Assembly: GCA_900554565.1 (NCBI GenBank)
Contig: USHX01000021.1
Span: 1 to 21,863, forward strand
Direction of reading: 5' to 3'
Length of the DNA: 21,863 nt
Source of the DNA: an uncultured Clostridium sp.
Lineage (GTDB): Bacteria > Bacillota > Clostridia > TANB77 > CAG-508
Shown: piece by piece, positions 1-7,907 of the stretch
Layout: every line of letters begins with the position of its first letter
Position numbering within the stretch: the first letter of the stretch is position 1
Program-made: the position numbers and the translations under genes
Notes under the pieces: generated by a model
Database searches by the model: none
Seen by the model: the letters and a program-made list of their open reading frames with translations, nothing else
Told to the model about the DNA's origin: nothing

Positions 1-774
1 CCAATGGAAGCATCTGGAACAAGTGGACAAAAAGCATCTGTAAATGGTGTAATAAACTTTAGTGTTTTAGATGGTTGGTGGGCAGAAGGCTATAATCAAG
101 AAAATGGGTGGACAATAGGAACAAATGCAGAATATAATTCATATGAAGAGCAAGACCAAGCAGATAGTCAAAGTATGTATAAAACATTAGAAGAAAAAAT
201 AATACCATTATATTATGAAAAAGACAAAGATGGAATGTCTGAAAAATGGTTAAAAATGATGAAAAGTTCAATTATAACAACAGGTGGAAAATATAGTACA
301 TCTAGAATGCTTACAGACTACGTAAATCAACTATATATGCCACTTTGCAAATTAACAAAAAAATATTATGAAGATATAGATAATGTAGCAGCATATAATG
401 CTTGGAAAAAAGATATCACAATGAATTGGAAAGACATTAAAATAAACCAAGTAAATAATTTAGATAATATTACAATGGATGCTGGAAACAACATAGAAGT
501 AGCCTGTGAAGTTGAACTACCAAATATTGATGTAGAAAATATTACAGTTGAAACTTATTATGGCAAAATATTAGAAAATGGTGTTGTTGAAAATGTAAGT
601 ATAATTCCAATGACATTGTCTGATTCAGATGAAGATGAAAGAAAGTATTATTTCACAGCTAAAATTGAATTAACAACTGGTGGAAATTATGGTTATACTT
701 TTAGAGTTATGCCAAAACATGAGATGTTATTAGAACCAGCTAATATGAATTTAATAAAATGGATAACTAAATAA
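1..774 (+). CDS. Alpha-glucan (glycogen/maltodextrin) phosphorylase, C-terminal part
   Basis: This is the 3' end of a gene that starts before the window; the frame is open from base 1. The first residues, EASGTSGQKASVNG followed by SVLDGWWAEGY and NGWTIG, match the conserved C-terminal region of GT35 alpha-glucan phosphorylases (TIGR02094-like), which release glucose-1-phosphate from storage or dietary glucans in the cytoplasm. The stretch EKIIPLYYEKDKDG and the later KSSIITTGGKYSTSRML fit the same family tail. About 257 residues are present, ending in a beta-rich tail of roughly 100 residues. The N-terminal part is outside the window. A terminator hairpin follows at once. The family assignment is firm; the exact substrate is not. 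Confidence 0.85.
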   Translation, partial: PMEASGTSGQKASVNGVINFSVLDGWWAEGYNQENGWTIGTNAEYNSYEEQDQADSQSMYKTLEEKIIPLYYEKDKDGMSEKWLKMMKSSIITTGGKYSTSRMLTDYVNQLYMPLCKLTKKYYEDIDNVAAYNAWKKDITMNWKDIKINQVNNLDNITMDAGNNIEVACEVELPNIDVENITVETYYGKILENGVVENVSIIPMTLSDSDEDERKYYFTAKIELTTGGNYGYTFRVMPKHEMLLEPANMNLIKWITK

Positions 775-778
775 TTAG

Positions 779-817
779 AAAAGTTGTACTCACAAAAAAC
801 TGAGTACAGCTTTTTAA
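779..817 (+). terminator. Rho-independent terminator after the phosphorylase
   Basis: AAAGTTGTACTCA pairs with TGAGTACAGCTTT around a short A-rich loop and is followed by a T-rich run. It starts a few bases after the stop codon at 774. The 165 bases after it, up to the nuclease gene, are AT-rich with no other feature I can support. Confidence 0.85.
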
Positions 818-982
818 TTTTTCTTATTAAATTTTATTGAAAGTAATAGAAAAATATGATATAAAACTAATAGTTTGAAGATTCCAAAATTATTTAAATC
901 AAAATTATATTTTTCTTATGTTTTTAATTATATAGATTAATCTTAAAAATTGTCCATATTATGATTTTAGATAGGAGTAAAT

Positions 983-1750
983 ATGAAAAGAAACACCAAA
1001 AGAAGAAGAGAAAAGAAATTAGAACAATTAGTAATATCAGTAATTTTTGCTTTGTTATTAGCTATAATTAGTTACATAGCAGTACCAGAAGAAAACAAAG
1101 AACAAAAAAGTAACCAAGCTACTAATACTGTAACCCAAACCAATAGTAATATTGCAATTGCAGATATACCAGCATATTCAGGGAAAATAGTTATCGACAT
1201 AAATAATGATACACCATATTTTGAAGAAAAAGACATTACAACAGAAGACTTTGAAGACTATTCAAAACTTGATGAATTAGAAAGAGCTGGAGTAGCATTT
1301 GCAAATGTATGTAAATATACAATGCCACCAAAGGGAGTAAAAAGAGGGAGTATCTCATATAAACCTACTGGCTGGAATCAATATTTATATGGTGAAAATA
1401 ATAGCAAGCATTTATATGAAAGATGTCATTTAATTGCATGGCAACTAGGAAATGAAAACAACAACAGTCAAAACTTAATTACAGGAACATCGCAAATGAA
1501 TGCTGCAATGATAGAATATGAAAACAGTGTAGCAAATTGGATTAAGGACAAAAATAATCAAGATAAGGATTATCATGTTTTATATAGAGTAACACCTATT
1601 TACAATGGTGAAAATATGTTAGCAACAGGAGTTGAAATAGAGGCAAAATCAGTTGAAGAAGAAGGCATATCTTTTAATAAATTTATATACAATGTACAAG
1701 ATAATTTCGAAATTGATTATAGCACAGGTAAAGCAAAGCTAATAGAATAG
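983..1750 (+). CDS. Membrane-anchored DNA/RNA non-specific endonuclease
   Basis: The product is a 255-residue beta-beta-alpha-metal nuclease of the DNA/RNA non-specific endonuclease superfamily (EndA/NucA-like). Residues 1-14 are strongly basic, about 16-33 form one transmembrane or signal-anchor helix, 35-60 are a polar linker, and the nuclease domain lies outside the cell. The active-site signature is YERCHLIAWQL, with the putative catalytic His near 149 and RC in place of the classical DRGH. It is followed by NSQNLITGT, containing the metal-ligand Asn near 164. The ribosome binding site TAGGAG lies 6 bases before ATG. It overlaps the ribosome binding site of the DUF3006-like gene downstream and is probably co-transcribed with it. 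It could degrade extracellular DNA or act in DNA uptake; a dprA gene is in the same window, but that link is only inference. Confidence 0.85.
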   Translation: MKRNTKRRREKKLEQLVISVIFALLLAIISYIAVPEENKEQKSNQATNTVTQTNSNIAIADIPAYSGKIVIDINNDTPYFEEKDITTEDFEDYSKLDELERAGVAFANVCKYTMPPKGVKRGSISYKPTGWNQYLYGENNSKHLYERCHLIAWQLGNENNNSQNLITGTSQMNAAMIEYENSVANWIKDKNNQDKDYHVLYRVTPIYNGENMLATGVEIEAKSVEEEGISFNKFIYNVQDNFEIDYSTGKAKLIE

Positions 1751-1760
1751 GAGGTTAAAT

Positions 1761-2228
1761 TTGGATTTAAACTTAAATAAAATAGTTAAAAAGCTAGAAG
1801 ATAACTCTTTTGTAACAAATTTTATAAAAGAATTAGGTGAACATTTAGAAAAAGCCAACAATAAAAATCAAATGAGCAGTCAAAACGTAGAATTAACACC
1901 TGAAGAAGAGAAAGTATTTTACAGAGAAAGATGGAATTTTTTAGAAGAATACTTTAATAAAGAATTATCAGATTTAAGCAAAGGAGAAGTATTTATTGTT
2001 ACAGATAAATTCGAAAATGATGATGAATACCATAGATACAAAGTAACACAATACAAAAATAGTATTGAACATAAAAAAATTGCTTTTGAAAAGGATTTGC
2101 CAAACAATGTACAAATAGGTGACATAGTAAGAAAAGTTGATGGTCAGTACATTTTAGATGAACAGGCGACAGAGTTTGTGAGAAAATCTATGGATGATAT
2201 TATAGAAAATATAAAATCAGATAGATAG
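1761..2228 (+). CDS. DUF3006-like protein, TTG start
   Basis: The product has 155 residues. The C-terminal half resembles the small DUF3006 beta domain: FIVTDKFENDDE, then a strand-rich section, then VQIGDIVRKVDGQYILDEQATE and a helical tail. The N-terminal half is helical and charged, and no family is recognised there. The start is TTG at 1761. GGAGG at 1750-1754 is the only good ribosome binding site and also covers the stop of the nuclease gene, so the two are translationally linked. DUF3006 domains are often found near secreted nucleases or ComEC-type proteins, but no activity is known. A bidirectional terminator follows. Confidence 0.65.
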   Translation: MDLNLNKIVKKLEDNSFVTNFIKELGEHLEKANNKNQMSSQNVELTPEEEKVFYRERWNFLEEYFNKELSDLSKGEVFIVTDKFENDDEYHRYKVTQYKNSIEHKKIAFEKDLPNNVQIGDIVRKVDGQYILDEQATEFVRKSMDDIIENIKSDR

Positions 2229-2237
2229 GAAAATAAG

Positions 2238-2300
2238 AAATGTGAAGTGAAACGAATTATTAAATTTGAATTCTAATAATTTGAAAAACTTCACATTTTT
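2238..2300. terminator. Bidirectional terminator between convergent genes
   Basis: AAATGTGAAGT pairs with ACTTCACATTT. Inside it, a second pairing of AATTATTA with TAATAATT lengthens the hairpin. T-runs occur on both strands, so it can end the DUF3006-like gene (+) and the M14 peptidase gene (-). Confidence 0.8.
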
Positions 2301-2309
2301 TATATGTAA

Positions 2310-3230
2310 TTACAAAGTAGCACCTAAAATCAAGATTCCTAAATTCTCTTTATAAATTTGGTCAAACTGAGAAATAGGAAGTGGGTTAGTTCCAAGACCA
2401 ACCTCTATTGTGTATCCAGGTTTATTAAAATCTTGAATAAACCAATCCTTATAACCGGCAAAACTAGAATCATAAGGTGTAGAATCTAGCAAATATCCAC
2501 TAGCTTCGGAAAATTTAGTACCAATGTTATAAGCATTAGGTGGATTATAACTTTGAAATTGCCAATAAATAACTTCACCTTGAGAATGGAAAGCAATTAC
2601 AAGTTTAAAGTCATATTGCAAAGTAAAATTATAAATAGCAATAGCTTCAGATTCAGTAAGCGGAGCAAAACCAACAAAATCCCTTGGAGCAGGTCCGCGT
2701 AAATCCACTAGCATATTTTATTTCACGAGCTCTTTCCCATTTTGCAGGAAACTGGAGATTTAAATCCACACCATTAAAATTAGCTTTCCATCCGATTAGG
2801 AAAAGGAATTTCTGGATACATGTTAGCAATAGCTTCAAATGAACCATAAATAGAACTACTAGTTGGATATAATCCAGTTACTAAATCAACACCATCAGGA
2901 TTTAACATAGGCACAATATAAATAGAAGTAGAGTTAAAAATATCTCTAACATTATGATTAAAGAGAGAAGAATTATTGACATAAGCATTACAATAATCTT
3001 CAATAAATTTCATTAATAAAACGCTGGTAATCCACTCATTGCTATGAAAAGCTCCAACATATAGAACTTTATTTTTCCCACGACCGAAGTCTAACTGCAT
3101 AAATAGGTTTATTTAGTACACTACGACCAATAATTTGAGATTGAAGAAAAGTGAATTTTTTAAGTAAAGAATCTAAATTCTTAGCTAAAATATCAGATGT
3201 ATAATAAACATCAGTAGGAACAATATTCAT
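2310..3230 (-). CDS. M14-family peptidase (gamma-D-glutamyl-diamino acid endopeptidase-like) with three CGGN quadruplet codons
   Basis: Read in triplets this gene is broken three times. Reading three in-frame CGGN sites (3083-3086, 2791-2794, 2694-2697) as single glycines gives one uninterrupted 305-residue protein. It carries all the M14 zinc carboxypeptidase landmarks: GRGKNKVLYVGAFHSNEW (zinc ligands His and Glu of HxxE), MLNPDGVDLV, GWKANFNGVDLNLQFPAKW, GPAPRDFVGFAPLTESEA, VIAFHSQGEVIYW (third zinc ligand His) and TIEVGLGTNPLPISQF (catalytic Glu). The restored glycines at about 49, 146 and 178 complete LGRGK, NGWKAN and TGPAPRD. The start at 3230 is preferred because AAGGG lies 9 bases upstream; ATG at 3239 abuts it. 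No signal peptide is visible. The family cleaves peptidoglycan stem peptides. A pseudogene is the alternative, but every motif is intact and all three lesions are identical. Confidence 0.85.
2694..2697 (-). other. CGGA quadruplet codon read as Gly (M14 peptidase, site 3)
   Basis: On the minus strand ACG-CGGA-CCT-GCT gives T-G-P-A, restoring GPAPRDFVGFAPLTE. In triplets the frame runs into a stop at 2653-2655. Confidence 0.85.
2791..2794 (-). other. CGGA quadruplet codon read as Gly (M14 peptidase, site 2)
   Basis: On the minus strand AAT-CGGA-TGG-AAA gives N-G-W-K, leading into ANFNGVDLNLQ. In triplets it reads CGG ATG GAA AGC TAA and stops. Confidence 0.85.
3083..3086 (-). other. CGGT quadruplet codon read as Gly (M14 peptidase, site 1)
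   Basis: On the minus strand CTT-CGGT-CGT-GGG gives L-G-R-G. In triplets CGG continues as TCG TGG GAA AAA TAA, a stop four codons later. Without the extra base the motif is the usual LGRGKNK before HxxE. Confidence 0.85.
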
Positions 3231-3378
3231 AATAGACATCCCTTCTAAAATAATATTATATTAATATATGCAAAACACCAAAAAACGAAACCATAAAAGA
3301 ACAAAAATATGACTATAACATATAATGAAATACGGATACATAAGTATTTGATTAATTCGAGGAAGGAATGAATTTAAA

Positions 3379-3939
3379 ATGAGAGAATACAAATTTCAGA
3401 ATTATAATGGTTTAAAATATTCATATCAATTTGACCAGATATTATGCAATATGGCATTGGAAATGCTAACACAGGACATAACTAATAGCATAACAGTTAA
3501 TTTTATAAAAGAAATTATCCCACACAATTTGGCAGCTATGTACATGTGTCAAAATATATCAGTATACACAAATTATCCAGCAATTATAGGGATTTCAGAG
3601 AGTATAGTTAAAACTCAAAAAGACATGATTGAAAAAATTAAAGAGATTTTGAAAACAACAAAAGGTTATATTAATTCAAGTCAAAATGTAAATATGTATA
3701 TTGGACAATATTTTAAATTGACACGAAATATGATAAATAATATGAAAAATATTGATAGAAATCAGAATATTAATCTGGATTTTACAAATCAAATGATTTT
3801 GCATTATGAAGGAGGTATAGAGATTAAAAATAATGTATTAAAATATTATATTGACCCAAGATTGAAAAAGATTGTTGAAGATAATATTTTATTGCAAAAA
3901 AGAATGATAGAAGAAATGAGAAATTTAGAAAAAATGTAA
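3379..3939 (+). CDS. Hypothetical helical protein, 186 aa
   Basis: I do not recognise this protein. It is almost entirely alpha-helical by composition, rich in Ile, Asn, Lys and Met, with no signal peptide or membrane segment. It carries two cysteines (positions about 23 and 57) and a Met/Asn-rich second half. The length and helical pattern would suit a spore-coat or ferritin-like bundle, but no metal-ligand motif is clear. AAGGA at 3363-3367 lies about 11 bases before the ATG, and TATAAT at 3321-3326 is a possible -10 with no good -35. It is the last protein gene before tmRNA. Confidence 0.65.
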   Translation: MREYKFQNYNGLKYSYQFDQILCNMALEMLTQDITNSITVNFIKEIIPHNLAAMYMCQNISVYTNYPAIIGISESIVKTQKDMIEKIKEILKTTKGYINSSQNVNMYIGQYFKLTRNMINNMKNIDRNQNINLDFTNQMILHYEGGIEIKNNVLKYYIDPRLKKIVEDNILLQKRMIEEMRNLEKM

Positions 3940-3973
3940 TAAAAGAATATACAAAATATTAAATCTAAAAATA

Positions 3974-4002
3974 TTGATAAAGATAGAAAAATATAGTATA
4001 AT
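3974..4002 (+). promoter_or_regulatory. Promoter of the ssrA-tRNA unit
   Basis: TTGATA, a 17-base spacer and TATAAT lie 11 bases before the mature 5' end of tmRNA. No second promoter is seen between tmRNA and the tRNA that follows, so both are probably one transcript. Confidence 0.8.
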
Positions 4003-4013
4003 AGAAAGCACAT

Positions 4014-4371
4014 GGGGATGTAATGGTTTCGACATTACATAAGAAGCATAAAAAGCAAGTAGTGGATGGTCGCTTTGGCCACTTAAAAAAAGCGAAAACT
4101 AAATTAAACGCTGATAATAACGAATTAGCATTAGCTGCCTAAATGCGGCTACGCGTTATTAAAATATCCCACATGTTTTAATAATGTGTCATAATTTTAG
4201 TGGGGAACGAACCTGTTTCTTGCTTTGGAAATAGGTGGTATTGTAAAAGCTGTGTTGAAAGTTAACCTGTTTGTTGGTGAACTTTTAATGAATATAAAAA
4301 ACAAACTAAACTTGTAGAAATTTATGTGTAAAATGTTATGGACAGGAGTTCGACTCTCCTCATCTCCACCA
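4014..4371 (+). ncRNA. ssrA: Transfer-messenger RNA (tmRNA)
   Basis: The 358-base gene starts GGGGATGTAATGGTTTCGAC and ends in a T arm (AGGAGTTCGACTCTCCT) and CATCTCC plus ACCA. The ends pair as the tRNA-like acceptor stem. The tag reading frame at 4092-4142 starts at a GCG resume codon and encodes AKTKLNADNNELALAA followed by TAA, a typical tag ending in ALAA. tmRNA with SmpB frees stalled ribosomes and tags the nascent chain for proteolysis. Only 14 bases separate it from the unusual tRNA-Gly, which suggests co-transcription. Confidence 0.97.
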
Positions 4372-4385
4372 TAGTGCTAAAATAT

Positions 4386-4460
<75 letters not shown>

Positions 4461-4540
4461 GCTATAAAACTTTATAAAACATTATAAAAATTAACATATA
4501 TTAGTTTATTACTATCTTAGAAAATATATTTTTTATATTG

Positions 4541-4569
4541 TTGACAATTTCGAAAAGTTTAAGTATAAT
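4541..4569 (+). promoter_or_regulatory. Perfect consensus promoter for a small RNA
   Basis: TTGACA (4541-4546), a 17-base spacer and TATAAT (4564-4569) match the sigma-70/sigA consensus fully. No plus-strand gene follows until 7908, so it must serve the short transcript that ends at the hairpin at 4619-4658. Confidence 0.8.
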
Positions 4570-4575
4570 AAAAAT

Positions 4576-4662
4576 AGAAAATGGAGAATCCACAAACGTG
4601 GTTTGCCAGTTAATATGTAAAAAACACATTGAACGGTCAAGTTACAGATGTGTTTTTTATTG
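4576..4662 (+). ncRNA. Probable small structured RNA of about 85 nt
   Basis: The segment is bounded by a perfect promoter and a strong terminator, and has no reading frame with a ribosome binding site. The 5' half can fold with TGG (4582-4584) pairing CCA (4606-4608) around a hairpin CCAC-AAAC-GTGG (4590-4601). The 3' half is the terminator stem, whose inner part can form TTGA-ACGG-TCAA. I do not recognise it as a known riboswitch, 6S RNA or SRP RNA. It is 80 bases downstream of the unusual tRNA-Gly, and its exposed ACGG could pair three bases with that tRNA's CCG. That link is speculative. Confidence 0.55.
4619..4658. terminator. Terminator of the small RNA; also ends the minus-strand kinase gene
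   Basis: AAAAAACACAT pairs with ATGTGTTTTTT. It is T-rich on both strands, so it can stop the plus-strand small RNA and the minus-strand transcript that leaves the gene ending at 4705. Confidence 0.8.
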
Positions 4663-4704
4663 TCTATTTGCTTAAAATTATAACCAGTATAATTAAGGCA
4701 AATA

Positions 4705-5316
4705 CTATAATAGTTTCGACATCTGCTTATTCTCATTTCCTATGTTAGTAACATTAATCAATTTCTCTATTTTAGTTATAGTTTCATTTAACACTTGTTT
4801 TCTATTAAACGAAGTATCAACAAACCAAATGTCTAGTGAGTTACAGGCCTTTTCATATTCTTTACTTTTAGAAGTCCAAGTTTTAGCATGTTCTAATATT
4901 TCTGCATCACTTTTTTTATATGTCCAATCTTCTTTGGTTTGATATTTTCTAATGTTATAAAAATATTCTTCTATGGTTAATCTAGGGGTACCTAAGAAAA
5001 GCAAAATAGTATCTTCTCTGTTAAAAAGCTTGTGAGCTTTTTGTGGTGTAACATCACAAGTTTCAACAATATAGCTGAAATCATTTTTATTGCTTTTAAT
5101 ACTTTGATAAAACAAAGAAGCTAAAAAATTAGGAAAATCATCTGTCATTCCAGTTCCACCTGTGCTATTTATATTCGTATATGGTAATACATCTTGAAAA
5201 GCCCATCTAATATCATCGCCAATAAAAACATGATATTGGGGATATTTTTTTGAAATCATTTTAGCAAGAGTTGTTTTACCTGATCTTGAGCTACCAAATA
5301 TTGCAATATTTTTCAT
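4705..5316 (-). CDS. P-loop nucleotide kinase-like protein
   Basis: The product has 203 residues and a Walker A motif near the N-terminus, GSSRSGKTT at residues 8-16, following a beta strand IAIFG. FIGDDIRWAF resembles the D-containing acceptor region of small-molecule kinases, and the strand DTILLFLG fits the P-loop kinase fold. A later helical section holds charged residues that could form a lid. No membrane segment is seen. The ribosome binding site AAGGA lies 6 bases before the ATG. The gene is last in a same-direction group (MFS transporter, MATE remnant, this gene) with a 24-base gap. The substrate cannot be told; P-loop kinases beside transporters sometimes modify the transported compound or antibiotic, which is only inference here. 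Confidence 0.6.
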   Translation of the reverse strand: MKNIAIFGSSRSGKTTLAKMISKKYPQYHVFIGDDIRWAFQDVLPYTNINSTGGTGMTDDFPNFLASLFYQSIKSNKNDFSYIVETCDVTPQKAHKLFNREDTILLFLGTPRLTIEEYFYNIRKYQTKEDWTYKKSDAEILEHAKTWTSKSKEYEKACNSLDIWFVDTSFNRKQVLNETITKIEKLINVTNIGNENKQMSKLL

Positions 5317-5340
5317 AAAAATCCTTCTTTCTAAAAAACA

Positions 5341-5646
5341 TTAACTATCAATTTTCTTATAAAGAAAAGTATTCATAATATAATCTGATATTATAAAGCA
5401 AATCCATACTCCGTATATTCCGCATAGTCTGCTTAGTGCAAAAGCTAAAGTAAGTTTTAAAATAACATTTATTAAAAGACTTAATTTAGAAATATATTTG
5501 AATTCTTTCATTGCACGTAAAATACTAGAATAATGATGATAGAAACCACTCAAAATGCAATCTATTAGTACAAATATAAGTAATTTGTATCCAACAATAC
5601 ATTCAAGGCCAGATGGTAATGCTAGTTGTAAATATTCTTTTTCCAT
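5341..5646 (-). pseudogene. MATE-family efflux transporter remnant with internal deletion
   Basis: The 101 residues begin with EKEYLQLALPSGLE, the type of segment that opens the second half of MATE transporters. They pass directly to a segment like the family's last helices: LRAMKEFKYISKLSLLINVILKL, then CGIYGVWICFIISDYIMN. A full MATE protein has about 450 residues and 12 helices, so most is missing. The reading frame, start codon and ribosome binding site (AAGGAG, 8 bases upstream) are intact, so a short membrane peptide may still be made. CGG occurs here only across codon borders (TGC GGA, TAC GGA). The segment lies between an MFS transporter and the kinase-like gene. Confidence 0.6.
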
Positions 5647-5689
5647 TTTAATATCTCCTTATAGACTAAATAATGTCCCAATTATATCA

Positions 5690-6835
5690 TTATACTTTTT
5701 TTGTATCAATTATCCATGACAAAATTCCAAATAAAATTACAATAAAACCTAAAATAATATACATGTAATTTAAACTAATAAAGTTTAGTAAAATAGACAT
5801 AGCAATACTAAATACAAAACCAAAAATTCCTAAAATAAACTCATAGATAGATTCTACAGTAACTCTAGATTTTGAAGAAATATTGCTATGCAGTTCAAAT
5901 TTCATAATGTTATCAAAGCTTTCAGAGAAAATATAAATTAGTAAAATAAAAAATATTCCTAAGTAATTATTCAGTAATCCAACAAGAAAAATGCAAAAGC
6001 CTGAAAATATAGGATTTATATTTAAAACAAAATTATAATTTTTTCTATTTATTTTACTGCCAATGTAATTTCCAGCAATACAAAAAAGTAAAATAAAAGC
6101 AGTATAAATTCCTATTATAAATATTGGTATTCCAATATTTGCAGAATATTCTGGATGACTTTCTTCTACTAATTTTATACTTGAAAATAGAAGAGCACTA
6201 GTAAAAATTATTTTTATTAAATAAAAATTTTTAAACACTTCTTTTAAACCATTTTTTAAAATTGATATATTATTTCTAGATTCATCAGGTTTGCTAGGTG
6301 ATGACTTAAGCATAAACAGTATAAAATAGTCAATAAAAAAAGGTATAAGGGTAAAGTAATAATTATAGACTAAGCCAAAAACTTGTCCAATATAACCACC
6401 TAATATCATTGCAATCATATATGAAATGTTGTAGAAAGATGAATTATAAAAAAGCGATTTATTAAAAAGTTTTTTGTCTTCTAAACCTTCATATAATAAG
6501 GAATTAACAACTCCTGAACTTAAAGAAATATTAATAGCATTTAGTATTATAGCAATTGCAAATGATATGTAATTATGAGAAAATATAAATACAATTGTTG
6601 CTAAAATAAACAATGTGTTACTAAAAATAAGTAAAATTTTTTTATTATACTTATCTGCCAAAATTCCACAAGGGATTTCAAATATTAACTTTACTAAAAA
6701 AGCAATACTTACAAAACTAATATATTGACTAGTTGTTAAACCACGTTCAATATAAAATAAAGTATCACAAATGTAATAAAGTATGAATGTTGATAGAAAT
6801 GTATGTATATAAATTAATGTTGTATTTTTTTTCAT
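5690..6835 (-). CDS. MFS transporter
   Basis: The 381-residue protein has about twelve hydrophobic helices, with the MFS signature between helices 2 and 3: FEIPCGILADKYNKK (the G-x-L-A-D-R/K motif). A longer polar loop around SSPSKPDESRNN marks the middle of the protein. It starts at ATG 6835 with AAGGAG 8 bases upstream. Major facilitator proteins move small molecules by proton exchange or uniport. It heads the minus-strand group with the MATE remnant and kinase-like gene, so drug or metabolite efflux is plausible but not shown. It contains no in-frame CGG. Confidence 0.85.
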   Translation of the reverse strand: MKKNTTLIYIHTFLSTFILYYICDTLFYIERGLTTSQYISFVSIAFLVKLIFEIPCGILADKYNKKILLIFSNTLFILATIVFIFSHNYISFAIAIILNAINISLSSGVVNSLLYEGLEDKKLFNKSLFYNSSFYNISYMIAMILGGYIGQVFGLVYNYYFTLIPFFIDYFILFMLKSSPSKPDESRNNISILKNGLKEVFKNFYLIKIIFTSALLFSSIKLVEESHPEYSANIGIPIFIIGIYTAFILLFCIAGNYIGSKINRKNYNFVLNINPIFSGFCIFLVGLLNNYLGIFFILLIYIFSESFDNIMKFELHSNISSKSRVTVESIYEFILGIFGFVFSIAMSILLNFISLNYMYIILGFIVILFGILSWIIDTKKV

Positions 6836-6862
6836 AATAGACTCCTTTTCGACAAAATTATA

Positions 6863-6906
6863 ACATAAAAATAAAAAAGTTAAAGCATATGTACTTCAAC
6901 TTTTTT
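6863..6906 (-). terminator. Terminator of the RluA gene, overlapping its recoded stop
   Basis: On the minus strand AAAAAAGTTGAAG pairs with CTTTAACTTTTTT, with one G-U pair, and a T-rich run follows. The hairpin begins at the stop codon of the quadruplet-read frame (6905-6907), about 120 bases beyond the triplet-frame stop at 7026. This supports the longer gene. Confidence 0.8.
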
Positions 6907-7760
6907 ATTTTAGGTTAAAGCTTTTTTCATTTAAGTAGTTTAAAATACCAGCATCAGAAGTAAAATTAAATTTTAAAATATAGCTAGTAAGCATCTGATA
7001 TTTTTTCTTAAAAAATTTGTTAATCTCATTTTTTCCATATTTGCCGGTCACCAATAATAGGAAAGCCAAGGTGGGCTAGGTGTGCACGAATTTGATGAGT
7101 TTTTCCAGTCTCTATTTGTACATCTAAAACACAAGAATTGTCGGAATTAGATTCTAAAATAGAATAAGAAGTTATAATTTTACTATATCCTTTTTTAGGA
7201 ACATCGCTGATATATACACGAGCTTTTTTAGTATCTTTAAATAAATATGCTACGCACTTTTTAGAATTTTCTTTTGGTATACCGTAAACAACTGCCAAAT
7301 AGTGTTTTTCTATTTCGTGTCTTTTAAATTTATCGAGCAAGATATTAAGAGCTTTTTCATTCTTGGCAAATAAGACCAAACCTGTAGTATTTCTATCTAA
7401 TCTATGACAGGGCATAGGCTTGAATATTGAAGAACTATAAACATTGTGAACAATTGAAGTTAAGCTATTTTCACCAGTAACTTCAATTGCAACAGGTTTG
7501 TTAATTATTAAGATATTTTCATCTTCAAAAAAGATATCTAATTTTATATTTTGTTCTAATAGATTATCAGCAATGTAAACTAAAATTTCATCTCCTTCAG
7601 ATACAGAAACATTTTCATTAACTCTTTTCCCATTTATTTTTATATCTTTTTTTCTTAGTGTTTTATAAAACAAGTTTTGACTAAGTGCAGGTAACTTGCT
7701 TGATAAATATGTATTCAATTTTTTTCCATTATTCTTTTTATCTACAATTAACTTTTTCAT
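6905..7760 (-). CDS. RluA-family 23S rRNA pseudouridine synthase with one CGGN codon
   Basis: The 284-residue protein isomerises uridine in rRNA. An S4-like domain (about 1-75, ending INGKRVNENVSVSEGDEI) precedes the catalytic domain with CHRLDRNTTGLVLFAK (catalytic Asp of HRLD) and TGKTHQIRAHLAHLGFPIIGD. In triplets it would end 6 codons after an in-frame CGG, as RQIWKK. Reading CGGC (7043-7046) as Gly239 gives IIGDGKYGKNEINK and 45 further residues with QMLTSYILKFNF and a final LNYLNEKSFNLK, the normal RluA/RluC tail. ATG 7760 is the family-like start. It has no ribosome binding site and lies 6 bases after a TATAAT box, so the mRNA may be leaderless. Confidence 0.9.
7043..7046 (-). other. 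CGGC quadruplet codon read as Gly (RluA)
   Basis: On the minus strand GAC-CGGC-AAA-TAT gives D-G-K-Y, the conserved GDGKYG motif. The triplet reading CGG CAA ATA TGG AAA AAA TGA stops at once. Confidence 0.9.
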
Positions 7761-7766
7761 GTGACA

Positions 7767-7795
7767 ATTATATAGTGAAAATGTAAAAAAATCAA
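7767..7795 (-). promoter_or_regulatory. Promoter of the RluA gene
   Basis: On the minus strand TTGATT, a 17-base spacer and TATAAT end 6 bases before ATG 7760. Transcription would start at or within a base or two of the A of ATG, leaving no leader. Confidence 0.7.
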
Positions 7796-7826
7796 CTTGG
7801 AAAAAATAAAAAATTCGAAAAAAGTA

Positions 7827-7855
7827 TTGACTAAAAAAATTTAAAATGAGATAAT
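7827..7855 (+). promoter_or_regulatory. Promoter of the surface-protein gene
   Basis: TTGACT, a 17-base spacer and GATAAT lie about 50 bases before the ATG at 7908, which has GGGAGA as ribosome binding site. Confidence 0.65.
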
Positions 7856-7907
7856 CAAGTTGTGAATAGAAAAAACATTTTAAGAAAAATAAAAGGGAGA
7901 GATACAA

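Noticed and set aside
2310..3230. M14 peptidase as an ordinary pseudogene with three frameshifts
   Set aside because: All three lesions are the same CGGN form, no other stops or losses occur, and four other genes show the same form, including essential ligA.
5403..5432. CGG in the MATE remnant as further quadruplets
   Set aside because: They cross codon borders (TGC GGA, TAC GGA) and the frame stays open, so they are normal Gly codons.
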